The notes below the pieces were generated by a model. The model made no database searches. It worked only from the letters and a program-made list of their open reading frames with translations, and was not told where the DNA came from. Shown in pieces: positions 1-11,439 of a DNA stretch of 64,000 bases. A program made the translations under genes and the position numbers. This stretch comes from Caprella mutica (taxonomy: Eukaryota > Arthropoda > Malacostraca > Amphipoda > Caprellidae). The DNA is taken from contig CANNZV010000498.1 of assembly GCA_947561585.1 (NCBI GenBank), forward strand, positions 480,129 through 544,128, read 5' to 3'. The stretch's first letter is position 1; each line of letters opens with the position of its first letter.

Positions 1-333
1 GTTAGAAAAGAAGTAAAAAATGAAATTCAAACTATACGGAACCAGCACCGCAGGGAGCGTAATACAGTTAACGAATCGAAAAAATCTGATAAAATCTATG
101 CAACAGATGATATTTATGTACTATCGCTTTGGTGCTATAAATTGCTTAATTTCCACAAGTGTAACAACACTTCTCACTATCGAATCTGAATACCAACTAA
201 GAACTCTCGCACCGTCTGAATCTGCCCGCCAAACGATTTTCAAATGTGAACAGTCAAGACTCTTTTTGAGTGTGCACTTGCCCGTTGCCCGTGGATGTGA
301 GCTTCCAATGTGAGTGTCAATGTAAACGGGGCT
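1..333 (-). mobile_element. T-family Harbinger-like element, terminal fragment
   Basis: Read in reverse, this matches the left part of the complete copy at 19470-20378, including the stretch with AAGCTCACATCCACGGGC and the end AGCCCCGTTTACATTG. The terminus lies at 333, followed by TAA. The rest of the element lies outside the window. Open frames here (for example 20-313) are not coding. The element interrupts a Tc1/mariner-type transposase whose C-terminus resumes at 337. Confidence 0.7.
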
Positions 334-638
334 TAAATAGTCATGAGTTTATGGAGCAAATCCAAGAAATTTACAAAAACTTAAAAAACAACATTTCTTC
401 TGAAATAGCTCAACTCTCGTCAGATACACTAAGGAGCGTTATGGAAGCAACAAGGAAAAGAGCCCTGATTTGTCAAAACAACCGTGGTGGCCATTTAAAG
501 TATATTATATTCCAATCATAGTGTAAATAAACTATAAAAATGTTATTCTTTCCAATAAAACAAGTTTAAACTTTCTAGCATTTATAGATTTATTTTTATT
601 AGCAAATTAAAAGAGTCAGTTACTTCTGGGCCACACTG
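334..638 (+). mobile_element. Right end of a Tc1/mariner-type transposon
   Basis: The segment ends in TTACTTCTGGGCCACACTG followed by TA. Reversed, this is a typical IS630-Tc1-mariner terminus (CAGTGTGGCCCAGAAGTAA). It contains the C-terminal tail of a transposase and a short AT-rich 3' region with AATAAA-like signals near 557. The left part is cut off by the T element and the window edge. Confidence 0.5.
337..521 (+). pseudogene. Tc1/mariner-type transposase, C-terminal fragment
   Basis: About 60 codons remain. They contain the segment SSDTLRSVMEATRKRALIC followed by NNRGGHLKYIIF and a stop at 519-521. A helix ending in R-x2-x-C-x2-NxGGH with a hydrophobic terminus is the usual last element of IS630-Tc1-mariner transposases. 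The DDE catalytic core is missing from the window because a T element sits directly upstream. Assignment rests on this short tail and on the TIR-like end at 620-638, so the exact clade is unknown. Confidence 0.45.
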
Positions 639-771
639 TACAACCGAATTATTTGGGGAAATTCCATTTGTTGCAGAAGTGTTTCGCGATGATTTTCCAT
701 TCCTCGGTATAAGGTAAAGTGATACGTATTGTATACCACAGACACACTCCCATATATCGATACGTATCTAA

Positions 772-1196
772 AGGGGCCTTTACACGAGCACTAGTTAGTG
801 CCACTATTCACCACACTGCCCACCAAGTAGCTCAACGCCTTTACACGAGCAGAATGTGCTTTGGTGGGCACTGACACTCTAGTATCGTGGATAGCATCTA
901 ATATGCTATTAAACGCTAACACTTAGCGTTTTATCTTTATAATTTTTTGATTTTATTTTCCATAGGAATGGGTGCTCTTCAACTAAGTCAATGAAATGGG
1001 TCGTTGATTGTATAGTCCACTCCACGAAATTAATTGGCGCAGACAGTGGCACTTTGTGGTGAGCGTTCGCTCCCAGAGCGAATGCTTGGTCAACACCAAG
1101 TTTTGCAAAGAAGGGTGGGGCAAGTAGCAAAATGGGTGTGGCATAGAGCAGTGTCACCACAAAGTGGCACTGAGCACTAATTGTGTAAAGGCCCCT
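772..1196. mobile_element. H1 Harbinger-like MITE, copy 1
   Basis: Bounded by AGGGGCCTTTACACGA and its inverse TGTAAAGGCCCCT. The interior contains long inverted segments (GTGGCACTGAGCACT, CACAAAGTGGCACTG) and no coding sequence. It shares at least 80% of its length by eye with 4312-4727. The left flank gives TAA; the right duplication is obscured by an adjacent partial copy. Confidence 0.75.
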
Positions 1197-1199
1197 TTA

Positions 1200-1555
1200 G
1201 CTCAGCGCCTTTAACGAGAAGAATGTGCTTTGGTAGGCACTGACACTTAGTATCGTGGTTAGCATCTAATATGCTATTAAACACTAACACTGTTAGTGTT
1301 TTATCTTTATAATCTTTAGATTTTATTTTCCATAGGCATGGGTGCTCTTCAACTAGGCCAATGAAAGGGGTTGATGATTGTCTGGCAAACGCTACTGACA
1401 GACAGTGACACTTTGTGGTGAGCGTTCGCTCTCAGAGCGATAGCTTAGTCACCACCAAGTTTTGCCAAAAAGGGTGGGGCAAGTAGCAAAGTGGGCGTGG
1501 CATAGAGCAGTGTCACCACAAAGTGGCACTGAGCACTTACCATGTAAAGGCCCGT
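1200..1555. mobile_element. H1 MITE, partial head-to-tail copy
   Basis: Begins inside the family (AGCTCAGCGCCTTTAACGAG matches 830-850 of copy 1) and ends at CATGTAAAGGCCCGT, followed by TAA. It lacks the outermost ~60 bp of one end. Together with 772-1196 it forms a tandem dimer sharing orientation. Confidence 0.65.
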
Positions 1556-1627
1556 TAAAAGCTGATCGGCGTACCACTGTTCGAGGTGTACGTTCTATCA
1601 GATAAACACCGTACGCGCACTACTGTG

Positions 1628-2670
1628 CGACCCTTCCTTGTTTGAGAAACGAGGAAGGGTGCACGCATCTAGCACTCGCTCCACCAAACGCTTATTTAAG
1701 TCATTAACATTGCATCTGTTGCCTAAATATTCATCAATTAATCTTCTTACATCAGTTAAATGTCCATAGATGAGATAATTTTTGAGCAAAATGATCAGAT
1801 ACCTAAAGTATTTTGAAGAATAATGTGTAAGTTAACATCAGCTGTTGTGCTAACGAGAACCGTTACTCAATTACTCAGTCAGGTCTGAGAGCGACGCACA
1901 CACGTGTACTCTCCCTCGTTTCTAAATCTACACTAGAATCTAACACGATTGTAACGGCTCGGAACGGCTATGTTAAGCCCCGTCCAGACGGTCAAATTTT
2001 TTTAGAGAAGTGACAAACTTAATGACAAACTAAATGACAAACTTATCGTCAGTTTTCAAGGAGTGTCTACACGGTCAAATTTTCTCGCCAAAAGTTTGAA
2101 GTTCACTAGCGTCAGTTTCGTCAAAATTAATGTTACATATCGTGAAAATAAAAATTATATAACTTGCTATGTATATTTTTTAAATTTAGAACAGTAAGAA
2201 ACCAGAAAATATAATTTGTTTTTGGTGACAAAATATCGTCTTGAAAAGGATGGTCAAAAATAGATCATAGAAAACAATTCACAACGTAGGTAGCCTACCT
2301 ATAACTTAGATCTACCTAATACATTCTAATACAACCAAGTATTAAAGAGTCTGTCGTCAGCCATTGTAACTAGATAGATACTAAGTTTGAAAAAAATGAG
2401 GTTTTCGTAGGTGCACCTAGCTGTAATAAACTAAAATGACGCGCAAATAAAAAAATATTATTGCCGGAAAGTCAGTGTGTACTTCAAACTTTATCGTCAG
2501 CAAATAGTTTGACAAACTTTTTGATGACGATATCCAACATGTTGGAATAAAAAAACTGATGAAAAGTTTGACGGTTTGCTGACGCTAGGAAGTTATCGTC
2601 ATTTAGTTTGTCATTAAGTTTGTCACTTCTCTGAAAAATTTGACCGTCTGGACGGGGCTTTAGCCGCCTG
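1628..2670 (-). repeat. R repeat copy a, split by H2
   Basis: Reverse-orientation R repeat (other copies at 14.6-19.5, 26.7-27.0 and 50.35-50.9 kb). It contains the R landmark blocks for 'GTAGATTTAGAAACGAGGGAG' (first 20 bases shared) and the region encoding the 47-codon frame YGHLTDVRRLIDEYLGN. MITE H2 occupies 1976-2659, and the R sequence resumes as GCCGCCTG. The short frame at 1598-1789 lies within R and also occurs in the other copies; no protein family is recognised. Confidence 0.65.
1976..2659. mobile_element. H2 Harbinger-like MITE, 684 bp
   Basis: Terminal inverted repeats begin AGCCCCGTCCAGACGGTCAA on both ends. TTA flanks both sides (1973-1975, 2660-2662). The uninterrupted R copy near 14756-14770 gives the empty site (reverse of GGCGGCTAACATAGCCG), confirming a 3 bp TTA duplication as expected for PIF/Harbinger. 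Subterminal TGACAAACTT repeats occur on both arms. No transposase is present. Confidence 0.85.
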
Positions 2671-3494
2671 CCCTCCTCCAATGCTCAGTGCTAATCGAGT
2701 AACAGTCGAGGGAGTGTATGCTGTTCTGTACTGTTTGTAGCTATCACAATTTTGATAAATTATTTACCAATTGTGAAATCTCACGCAATTTGTGAGATTT
2801 ATGAAAACATTATTTTTTATAGTTGGGTTCTCATTCAATTTTATCATATTTATATCGAAAGTTAAATTAGATAGATTAAACTATCATAATTATTGTTTCA
2901 ATCACAACTCATTTTTAACACTACTTTCTGGTTTAGAGGATACTGCTAATGTAGGCTTGCATGCTTCATTTACTATCTCTTCTCATTTTCCTCTTACAGT
3001 TTTTGCTAGGTAGGAATTTAGGTTTCATTAACTTAACATCAACTCTTCATTTTCCTCTTCCATCTTTCGCAACCACATTCTTTTTAATTAAGTAACTAAT
3101 TTTCTTCATACCTGAGCTTGGCCAACGAATCGTGGTAGATAAATTTGTTCACGGAGCCACTTTCCTTTCTGACTGACTCTACGAGTCCTTTGTATCTAAC
3201 TTCCTTTTGATGTTAGCGATATAGTTTTTGGTTCTGAAACAGACTTTAATTCTTTGAGTCATAAGATTTGAGAATAAAAAAGTACCAAGTTGCATAGGTG
3301 GTTTTTATCATTATATATTATTAAACTCAATAGTACTGAATGTAAATGAAAATAATATGATGCATTATAAGGTGGGAGATATTTAATCACACCATGCAAC
3401 TTGTGTTAATGAATGATATTTTTATGGTGGTTTACGTATTATCCCACCATGTAACATATGTAACAAAAAGGGTAAGTTAAACCCTTTTCATATA

Positions 3495-3747
3495 TCGCTT
3501 GTTTGCAGCAACAACGTCATCATAAGTACAAAAACATGTATTTTAGAGTTGACCATATAGATATATTAATCATAAAATGATTATTATTTTGGTAAAAAAT
3601 CATTATTGAAAATTTAAAATATACCGCTAGAGAGGCTAAATGTCCTAACGATATACCATTAAATGTACGTACATTACAAGTACTAATACGCCTCTCCTGA
3701 AAAAACAGCTTTTTTGAAGTTATGACACTGTTCTCGCAAACAAGCGA
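3495..3747. mobile_element. 253 bp MITE nested in Q copy A
   Basis: Inverted ends TCGCTTGTTTGC / GCAAACAAGCGA flanked by TA. Q copies B (around 43130) and C (around 53520) have the uninterrupted sequence CATATATATTGATTG here, which proves the insertion. A TA duplication suggests the Tc1/mariner group, but no transposase is present. Confidence 0.75.
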
Positions 3748-4311
3748 TATATTGATTGCATCTGTACATAAAATACTTTTATTTTTCATTTACTTCCGTT
3801 GTATGGTAATTAATGCATATATTTTCTCCATGCTTAACAGATGTCAACAAGAGTTATAAGTATATTTAAATTTTACATTCAATCTAATAAAATGATCAAG
3901 TCGTGACGTCACACTAAGTTTCTGGATATACGTGTATAGGGCATTGCTTCTTTTTTCTTAGAATGTAATTTAATCTCAAACTTTCGTGCAATAAATTAGT
4001 CGAAAATAGTCAGTAGCATTGTCTTTCTTTTTGAGAAGTATATGCTTTGTTTGACCAATGGATAAATTCTTATAATTTTTATGGTTTAATAATACTTTTT
4101 GTTGTGAATTTATTATGATTTGAGCATACATTATTCTCTCTGTTCATCTCGTTATTACTGTAATAAAATTATAGTTTTAGTTAGATGTCAAAGCAAAGTT
4201 AATAATCAAATCGTACACTTTTTTATCATAGAAATTATCTGTATTGGTAAGTAACTGTTGAATCTTTAAAAAATAGGGTTTCGAGAAGTGCATGAGGTAG
4301 AGCGAGTCTAA

Positions 4312-4727
4312 AGGGGTCTTTACACGGTAAGCGCTCAGTGCCACTTTGTGGTGACACTGATCTATGCCACGCCCACTTTGCTACTTGCCCCACCCTTTTT
4401 GGCAAAACTTGGTGGTGACCAAGCTATCGCTCTGAGAGCGAACGCTCACCACAAAGTGCCACTGTCTGTCAGTAGCGATTGCCAGACAATCAACAACTCC
4501 TTTCATTGGCATAGTTAAAGAGCACCCATGCCTATGGAAAATAAAATCTAAAGATTATTAAGATTAAACACTAACAGCGTTTGTGTTTAATAGAATATTA
4601 GATGCTAACCACGATACTAAAGTGTCAGTGCCCACCAAAGCACATTCTGCTCGTGTAAAGGCGCTGAGCTAATTGGTGAGCAGTGTGGTGAATAGTGGCA
4701 CTGACCAGTGCTCGTGTAAAGGCCCCT
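4312..4727. mobile_element. H1 Harbinger-like MITE, copy 3 (416 bp)
   Basis: Ends AGGGGTCTTTACACG and CGTGTAAAGGCCCCT, flanked by TAA at 4309-4311 and 4728-4730. Q copy C reads GAGCGAGTCTAACACGCAC at the homologous position, giving a clean empty site with one TAA. Orientation is opposite to the copies at 772 and 1200. Confidence 0.85.
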
Positions 4728-5011
4728 TAACACGCACATCATCTCCTTTCCGTGCATTCTGTTAAACTGATGTGAGTGGGAGGGGCGCCATTGGTTTAGA
4801 CCACAGTATAAAAATATACATAGTGATGACAATAGCGTGATAAGTAGTGACAATTTTCCTTTTATAGTGTTGCTGTGATGACGTCACGTACACTAAACGT
4901 CTCGATTGTCACTACATATTCTATATACTGGGGTTAAGACGCCCATGGCGCCACTTTTTGGCATCACTTTTGCCTGCGCTATGCTACCTCCATCTTTATA
5001 TACACTCAGTG

Positions 5012-5819
5012 CAGTGTATACAGAGGCGTCGAAGAGAGAGGTTGTGAACAATCGCTATGGATATTGAGCACCTAATATAATGAAGTATTTGAATGCAAAG
5101 CTAACAGGTGTTCATCTAAACCGTAACATAGCGAACTATATATATCAAACCAATGGAGGAATATCGGACAGATTTTGAATGAAATAAATTATTTTTTTAT
5201 TAAATAAATTATTTTTCTTTACCTCTGTATGATTGAATCGGTTTCATATTTTATTTCTGTATATATTTCACTATGATAAATGTATTAATTTATTTTATTA
5301 CGTTATAGTATATTTTACTTCTATTTTTATGCTAGAATGTCTAACTAAAATAAAAACCTACTATTATTATTAATTGAAACTGGTCTTTGGAATTGTCGAA
5401 TGTATCTAGATTCACCCACAAAAAGTATCTAGATGCACTTATGAATAAGAATTTTTAGGATACAAATACAAAGTACTCTGATTTACCTATAAATAAATAT
5501 AAAGAGTTCCAAGTGGAGAAGAATTGCACAAATATTATAAGTAATCCAATTAACGCTGTAGTAAAATACTCTTTTTTATCAATAATTTAATTACAAAACA
5601 ATATAATAATAAATCGATCTAAAAATGTATTTAAAAATGTTACATTTAACAATTGACAGAGAATAAATTCATCAATTCTATAAATAATATTTTTAATTCT
5701 ACCTAGCTTTTATGAATAGAAAGAGAGCGACCGCCAGATAAAAACTGCTCCATCACCTGCTCGCGGTGTGAAAGGCACACAGCTCAACTGCTTTTGGTGT
5801 GTATGCACCCTGAGAGTAG
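5012..5819. other. AT-rich interval without recognised gene
   Basis: No open frame of note and no match to the repeat families defined here. It begins with a short palindrome across the Q boundary (TACACTCAGTGCAGTGTA). I see nothing else I can support. Confidence 0.4.
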
Positions 5820-6554
5820 CCCATTCCAAGCGGCCTAACTATATATATAGACGCTCCGAAAATTGGTCCCATTTAGCGGAGCGTCTATATATAGTCGCTA
5901 TTTTTTTTGCTGTAACAGTCAAGCGGCAGGGTCAATATGTAGAGGTGTTGAGAAATATGACAAGTATTAACGTGTAAACACCAATTACCGGTTATTGTGC
6001 AATAATGCACCCTATAGCCCAGTACTTGAAGAAATGTTAAAGAGGGGAGGGAAGTAAAAGACAAACTGTATGTCAATTCTAAGGAAAGATGATGCATTTG
6101 AAATGGAAAGATGTAAATATGTTGACTGTCCATCCAAAAATGAAATAAATACTCTAAAATCTCAGTAAAAATGAAATAAAGGATAATTATTTTTGAATTG
6201 TTTTTTTTTGATAATTTATTTTATAAATATGTTTATATATATACGAATAAAAGTAACTAAATCAATTTATGCTACTCGAAAATGCTCACTTTTTTATATC
6301 TTTAGTTCCAACTATATGAATAACAAGACAAAACTCGTATGTCACTCCACCAACAAGCGGCACAGTCTATATATGTAGACTAAGTATAACCAACAAGTGG
6401 CACGTCTATATATAGACGCTTATCTGACTCCATGATTTAGCGGGGTAACTAAATAGTGTAGTTAAAATTGAAGACAGTCAATAGCGGCGGTGACTATATA
6501 TAGACGATTTTTATTTTTGTCTACTTCCATTCACCTACTGCCGCTTGGAATGGG
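5820..6554. mobile_element. piggyBac-like MITE, 735 bp
   Basis: Ends CCCATTCCAAGCGGC and GCCGCTTGGAATGGG. The right end is followed by TTAA (6555-6558), the piggyBac target; the left flank reads GTAG, so the duplication is not intact there. The arms carry repeated CTATATATAGACG palindromes at about 5840, 5884, 6405 and 6492. No transposase. Assignment to piggyBac rests on the CCC...GGG ends plus one TTAA. Confidence 0.5.
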
Positions 6555-6558
6555 TTAA

Positions 6559-7888
6559 AGGTCCTCTCTAGGTACCGGGGAAAAAATGAGTTTATTACAT
6601 AATATTATAGAACTAAGGCAAACCGCATACAATTCGGTTCGGTGTATATTTTATTATTTGCTTTTTAAAGTCTTTTAATTCTCTGTGAGTATCAATTGAG
6701 CGCTTCACTAACCTGACGCTGAAGAAGAAGATTGTACTCTCTTTTTTTATATTTCAAATTTGAGTTTTACCGACTTCTTTCAAAATATTTATTGTTTTCT
6801 GTAGTATATTAACGTTTCTATGATAAGTTCATCCAATTATATACCTTTACACGAATATTGAATGGATATAATACACCTAGTTGACAATAAAAACAAATTG
6901 TGTATTTTTTTTCTTCAGACTGAAAATTAGCAAGTTGGAATTTAACCAAACGTGGAATCAATTTAATTTTTTAAATATAAGTTAATAATTAGGTTTTATA
7001 TTTAAATAATAAATAGTTTATAAGATGATTGCCTACTCAGTTTACTATGGAATGGTATGTCTTTTTTTATTTGATTTAGAGTAAGTTCCGAGTTATCGGA
7101 CGGTGTCGCATTTCTGGTCATAAACTTTTTCATCACAGTCACAAACAATGAAAGACTATATTATTATTAATATTCTTATATACGTAGTACTCTAATAAAT
7201 CTTAAAAACAAATTTTCTTTCTATAACTCATAGAAAATGAGATATATAATCAAGGAGTGACAATTATAAATTTCTTGTTACTTTTATTCGCTCTAGTTAC
7301 CGTTTGGTAACTAAACTGAGTCGTGATTTGGTAACTAAATCTGGGGATGCCTGTACAGTGTACATATTCCTTAAATGAAATAATAATGTTAGCTGCATCT
7401 AAATCTCTGTTTCAAAACATTATTATTTTTTTCTCCATGAAATAAAAAGGAAAAGAGGAAATTAAAAAAAATATATTTTTGTATCAAATCATAATTTTTG
7501 TCCATGAAATATAAAATTATGAACGAAAACATTTTTCAAACATAAAGAAATATTGAAACAGGAAGGAAAAAATTAAATTCTTCAAACATAAAAAAATATT
7601 TGTAATCACATACTAGTTGCTATACAAAATATCGTGCATGTACATTTAACTTTTTTTTATCAGCCTACAAATACTCATAAATATGTACATGATAATATAT
7701 ACTATGTGTTAAGTTATAAATTTATAGCATTGCAAACAAATCCAGTTTTCTTTTCCTGGAACGCGTTTTAATCCTGCACATTTGAGATATGTCCATCGCA
7801 GGCAATGTTCACATACTATACTTGTTTCTCCTTCAATGATGTTAATGTAGCAAACATAGTATGCCCAAGTTTGTATCATCATTATTTT
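6559..7888. other. AT-rich interval, no gene seen
   Basis: About 1.3 kb of low-complexity AT-rich sequence with many short stops in all frames. No repeat family members, RNA genes or splice-framed exons could be supported. Confidence 0.4.
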
Positions 7889-9215
7889 CTACATTACGGT
7901 TTGCACCAGGCAAATCCATGCATCGTCCGAGAGAAAAGGTCGAATGTCCTGAATGCTCACCTGGTCATCCAAAATACAGTTTGAAATACACTGGGGTAGT
8001 ATTTCCACCTTATTTTCTTCAACGAGGTGACCCTCCATAGCAGACCAAATTTCAGGTTTGAATCCAACCCATTCACATATCTTCTGTTGTCTGCAACGAA
8101 GTGGTAAATCCTTGAAAGGTAAATTGCCAGCCAGACCCATTACGTTTTTTACTTTTCTTGAATGTACTGGTTTTCCTTTTTCTAGCTGCATAATATGCTT
8201 TCTCGCTTACACTGGTTCTTGAAAATCCAGCAACAACAGGAAGAAGTGCGTCATAGTGCCCTGTCGGTTCCATCGTGAACAACAGGACAAACAAATCGAT
8301 GATGCTACTGGGTGTTCTTGGCTGGAAAAATTGAAGCTGCTGTCCACTTCTTATTTCGTAAACAACCATCAATCCCACCTGCAATTAAATAAACATGGGG
8401 ATAATTAAATTTTAATACACGAGGAAGAGTCGTACTGGAAAAAGTGTAAGATACCGATACTGTTCATTCCTAACAATAATGAAAACTGAAGCTTCTAAAT
8501 ATATTAGCTCGAGCACGTTAGAAACGGCAAAGAGTGCAAAGTCTCCCACAGATGTTCCTGGTATTCCGATGTCGATTAATTCCTGCTCAGAAATATCCAA
8601 ACTTGTTTGGATATTTGATAGGCACCATTCTAATGACTGTTTTCCTCTGTCCAGTTAGGTACAACGATACCTGCAGATCGGAAAAGACAATTGCCATTTC
8701 CATACACCAGTTGCCTGCTTTACGAAACGCCATCAACCTTGTAGAATATGGCAGGAGGATTAAGGATGGTGACTGGTATTTGAGAATTTGTATCTGGTAC
8801 AGGCCCATTGTTGTTAATAGGCTTTTCGTTTGTCCTCTGATGTTTGTTGGACATCGGTTGGCTTTGAGTCACCTTCGTCACACTTAGTTTGTTTAATTTG
8901 ACTGGTAGAATGACGAAACCTACTACTTTGTAGGCTTTCTTGACCAGTTTCAGAGACAATTTAGCTCTAAAGTATGAATGCTTTCTTCTGATTTGTTAGT
9001 TTCTTCATTCTTCATAACATTTTGTAGTGACCCACCAGTCTGAATGCAAAAACATGGTTGGTGGAAGCCATCTCATTTAACCAATACTCATCCCGAGCTT
9101 TGTCTCGGTAAATCTGCTCGGCTGCTTGAGTATTGGTGTTCCCTGCAATGAGTGCAAGTTCTGAACTTCTGTAACCAGTGTAGTAATTGGCCATTATCCT
9201 GGTGAAACCAGTCAA
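7889..9215 (-). pseudogene. Decayed gene with OTU-like segments
   Basis: Read leftward, several blocks in different frames look coding. They are 9215-9012 (LALIAGNTNTQAAEQIYRDK), 8959-8720, 8808-8587, 8600-8412 (ELIDIGIPGTSVGDFALFAV) and 8384-7889. The last block begins after a plausible acceptor (ttaattgCAG near 8380) and contains YEIRSGQQLQFF and GHYDALLPV. A GIPGT-type motif followed by a hydrophobic strand and a late HYDALLP resembles OTU-type cysteine protease domains carried by some invertebrate TEs. I cannot see a clear catalytic Cys. Frame changes at about 8740, 8590 and 8180 mark it as broken. The family call is tentative; a decayed TE accessory ORF is the main alternative. Confidence 0.3.
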
Positions 9216-9482
9216 TTAGCATGTATTTTTATTTGTTCCAGTTATGGGATAGGCTGATGGGTCGTCACTGTATTTGGGGCGATCACCTGTAAGAAATGGC
9301 ATGCTAACGCTGAGGGTACCTGCTTTTGTCAACTTTTAGTTCTCCTCTCTGCCATCTGCAACTCGACCTTCATGAGGGTGAAACATACCAGGCTTTCTTC
9401 CATTTCCCATTTTGGCTATCATGTTGTCAATATCAGCAATGTTCACAGTTGGCATGTGAGTCGAGATATGTCTACCAGGTCA

Positions 9483-9918
9483 GGGTGTAGGTCATGAGCC
9501 CCCCTGGTCATGAGCCCCCCCCCGGTCAAGAGCCCCCCTAGGTCATAAGCCCCCCCCCGGTCACGAGCCCCCCCGGTCACGAGCCCCCTGTTTTTAAATC
9601 CTTATTTACCTATATTATTTAATCCTTATTGACACTTTTGTAGTTCATTACTGATTAGACATAAAATATATGTATATAGGGGGGCGTGCCGCTCCCCGAA
9701 CCCCCCTGCCAGGTCATTACACAATCATGAAGTGTGCAGTACAACAAACTAGCGGATACAACAAACTACATTAGCAACTCTCAGTTATTTCTATTTAAGT
9801 AGTTCTTCAATGTTTAACTAGGTAAATAAGGATTAAAAAAACAGGGAGGGGGGCTCGTGACCGGGGGGGCTTATGACCTAGGGGGGCTCATGACCGGGAG
9901 GGCTCTTGACCGTACCCC
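9483..9918. mobile_element. M element copy 1 (9 bp TSD)
   Basis: Starts GGGTGTAGGTCA and ends TGACCGTACCCC. It is flanked by perfect 9 bp repeats ACCAGGTCA (9474-9482, 9919-9927). Both arms are arrays of GGTCAyGAGCCCCCC units facing each other, with a conserved centre including CAATCATGAAGTGTGCAGTA. Non-coding. A 9 bp duplication with inverted ends fits a MULE (Mutator-like) MITE. Confidence 0.85.
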
Positions 9919-9927
9919 ACCAGGTCA

Positions 9928-11439
9928 ACATATATCGACTTGACTCGGATCCATGTAAAAATTTGAGCGCATAAGTCACACGATGAGGACATGTTGAGGT
10001 TATCCAGCCATCTATGAATTTAAAAATTAAAGATTGGGTGTAAGGTAACATTGTTACAAATTCTATTACAGATATCTGAATTCCTATGTAAGCTTATTAT
10101 ACAACACAATTTAGTTTCATTTGATTCCACATTTAAGTTTTAAATATTCTGCTAAATTTTCAAGATAATACCTGAGATACTGAAGACTTTGCATGCTGCC
10201 TTCTGTATCGACTAGTGATGGGACGATTATTTGGTTATCGAAATAATCGTGATGTTTTGAGGAATCGGAATCGTACCGACGGAAATATCTACGATTTCAG
10301 ATTCTGTAGCGTCAAGGCAGGCGTCTTTACTCACTTACTGCACATCGCGGTAGCATAGATACGATTTAAACATGCAAAACAAATGGCTTGTGTTTTATCG
10401 TCGTGGTAAGGGGTAGATACTGTACGATAAAGTAAGTTTAATTGGTGAAAAACCTTTATTATAAATATATGTGCGTAGATGGATGATCTAGATCTAGAAG
10501 TGGAGCGTCTTGATGCAAAAAGTCGTGCGTTTTTACGCCCCACGTAAAATATATAGTTATCAACCAATGTTTTATAAATGGTATCCAAGCTACTCTTTTC
10601 TTTGGTGTAATCCAGGGTTTCCCAACCTGGGGTACATGTACCCCTGGAGGTACATTTGCTTATCTCAGGGGGTACATTTGAGGTTTCAGTATAAAAAAAG
10701 TTTTATATACTATTTTTTTCAAAGTAACATTCACATCAATATATATTTATAAAATTTTGCTAAATATTTATTTCAAAAGTCCTAATTTGTGCACTGCTAA
10801 ACACCTTATGATCAGTCATGGTAAAATATTAGGAAAAGAGTCTATCTAACGCTGTGGTCGGCAACCTTCTTAATCGGCGAGGACCGGTAAACTTTCAACA
10901 TTGGGTGGAGCTTATAGTATTGGGTAGGCCAAAACATTCGTTAGCTTTAAAGTAAGTGCTGCTTTCTTATGATAACATAACGAGCTTGAATATATATCCT
11001 GTATTCAAATATTCCTTTCAATTAACAATCAAGCACTCAGGTACAGAAAAAAAACATGACCAGATACAAAATCTGATCATGTACGCTTGCAGATTCCGGT
11101 GTGAAATCATTGGGTTGCGCATTGTACAGTAGGGTGAATCGTTTTGAGTTTTTTTTCGATTTTGCCTTGGCTACAATGATGAAAATTGGCACATTGGTGA
11201 AAAAACACGGTATGAAACAAAAAAATTTCGGCTCAATCGATTAACATCTTCTGCCCCCGGAGGAAGTATTGAAAATAAGCTGAAACCCCCCCCCCCATTA
11301 TCTAATGTGACATTAAATTGGGTTCTTGATATCTTTAAGGAATGCTATAAAGACATACATGATGAAAAAAGTCTGATAAGTTCATTTTAAGCAATAATAA
11401 AGTTCTACATATAAACCCAAAGTTCTGGCTTCATTCATT
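9928..11439. other. Non-coding interval with solo TE termini
   Basis: No gene is supported. Three stretches look like isolated hAT-type ends: TAGTGATGGGACGATTATT at about 10203, CAGGGTTTCCCAACCTGGGG at about 10614, and CTGTGGTCGGCAACCTTCT at about 10855. Partners for these ends were not found. The rest is AT-rich, with a C-run near 11286. Confidence 0.35.

Larger units (their letters stand above)
2671..5011. mobile_element. Q element copy A
   Basis: Aligns along most of its length with 42467-43690 and with copy C at 52660-54718. Its right end, CGCCCATGGCGCCACTTTTT through TTATATACACTCAGTG, matches copy C. The left terminal inverted repeat is missing because the copy joins R sequence at about 2671. 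It carries two nested MITEs (3495-3747, 4312-4727) that copies B and C lack. No coding capacity is visible, so it is a non-autonomous hAT-like element by analogy with copy C. Confidence 0.7.
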
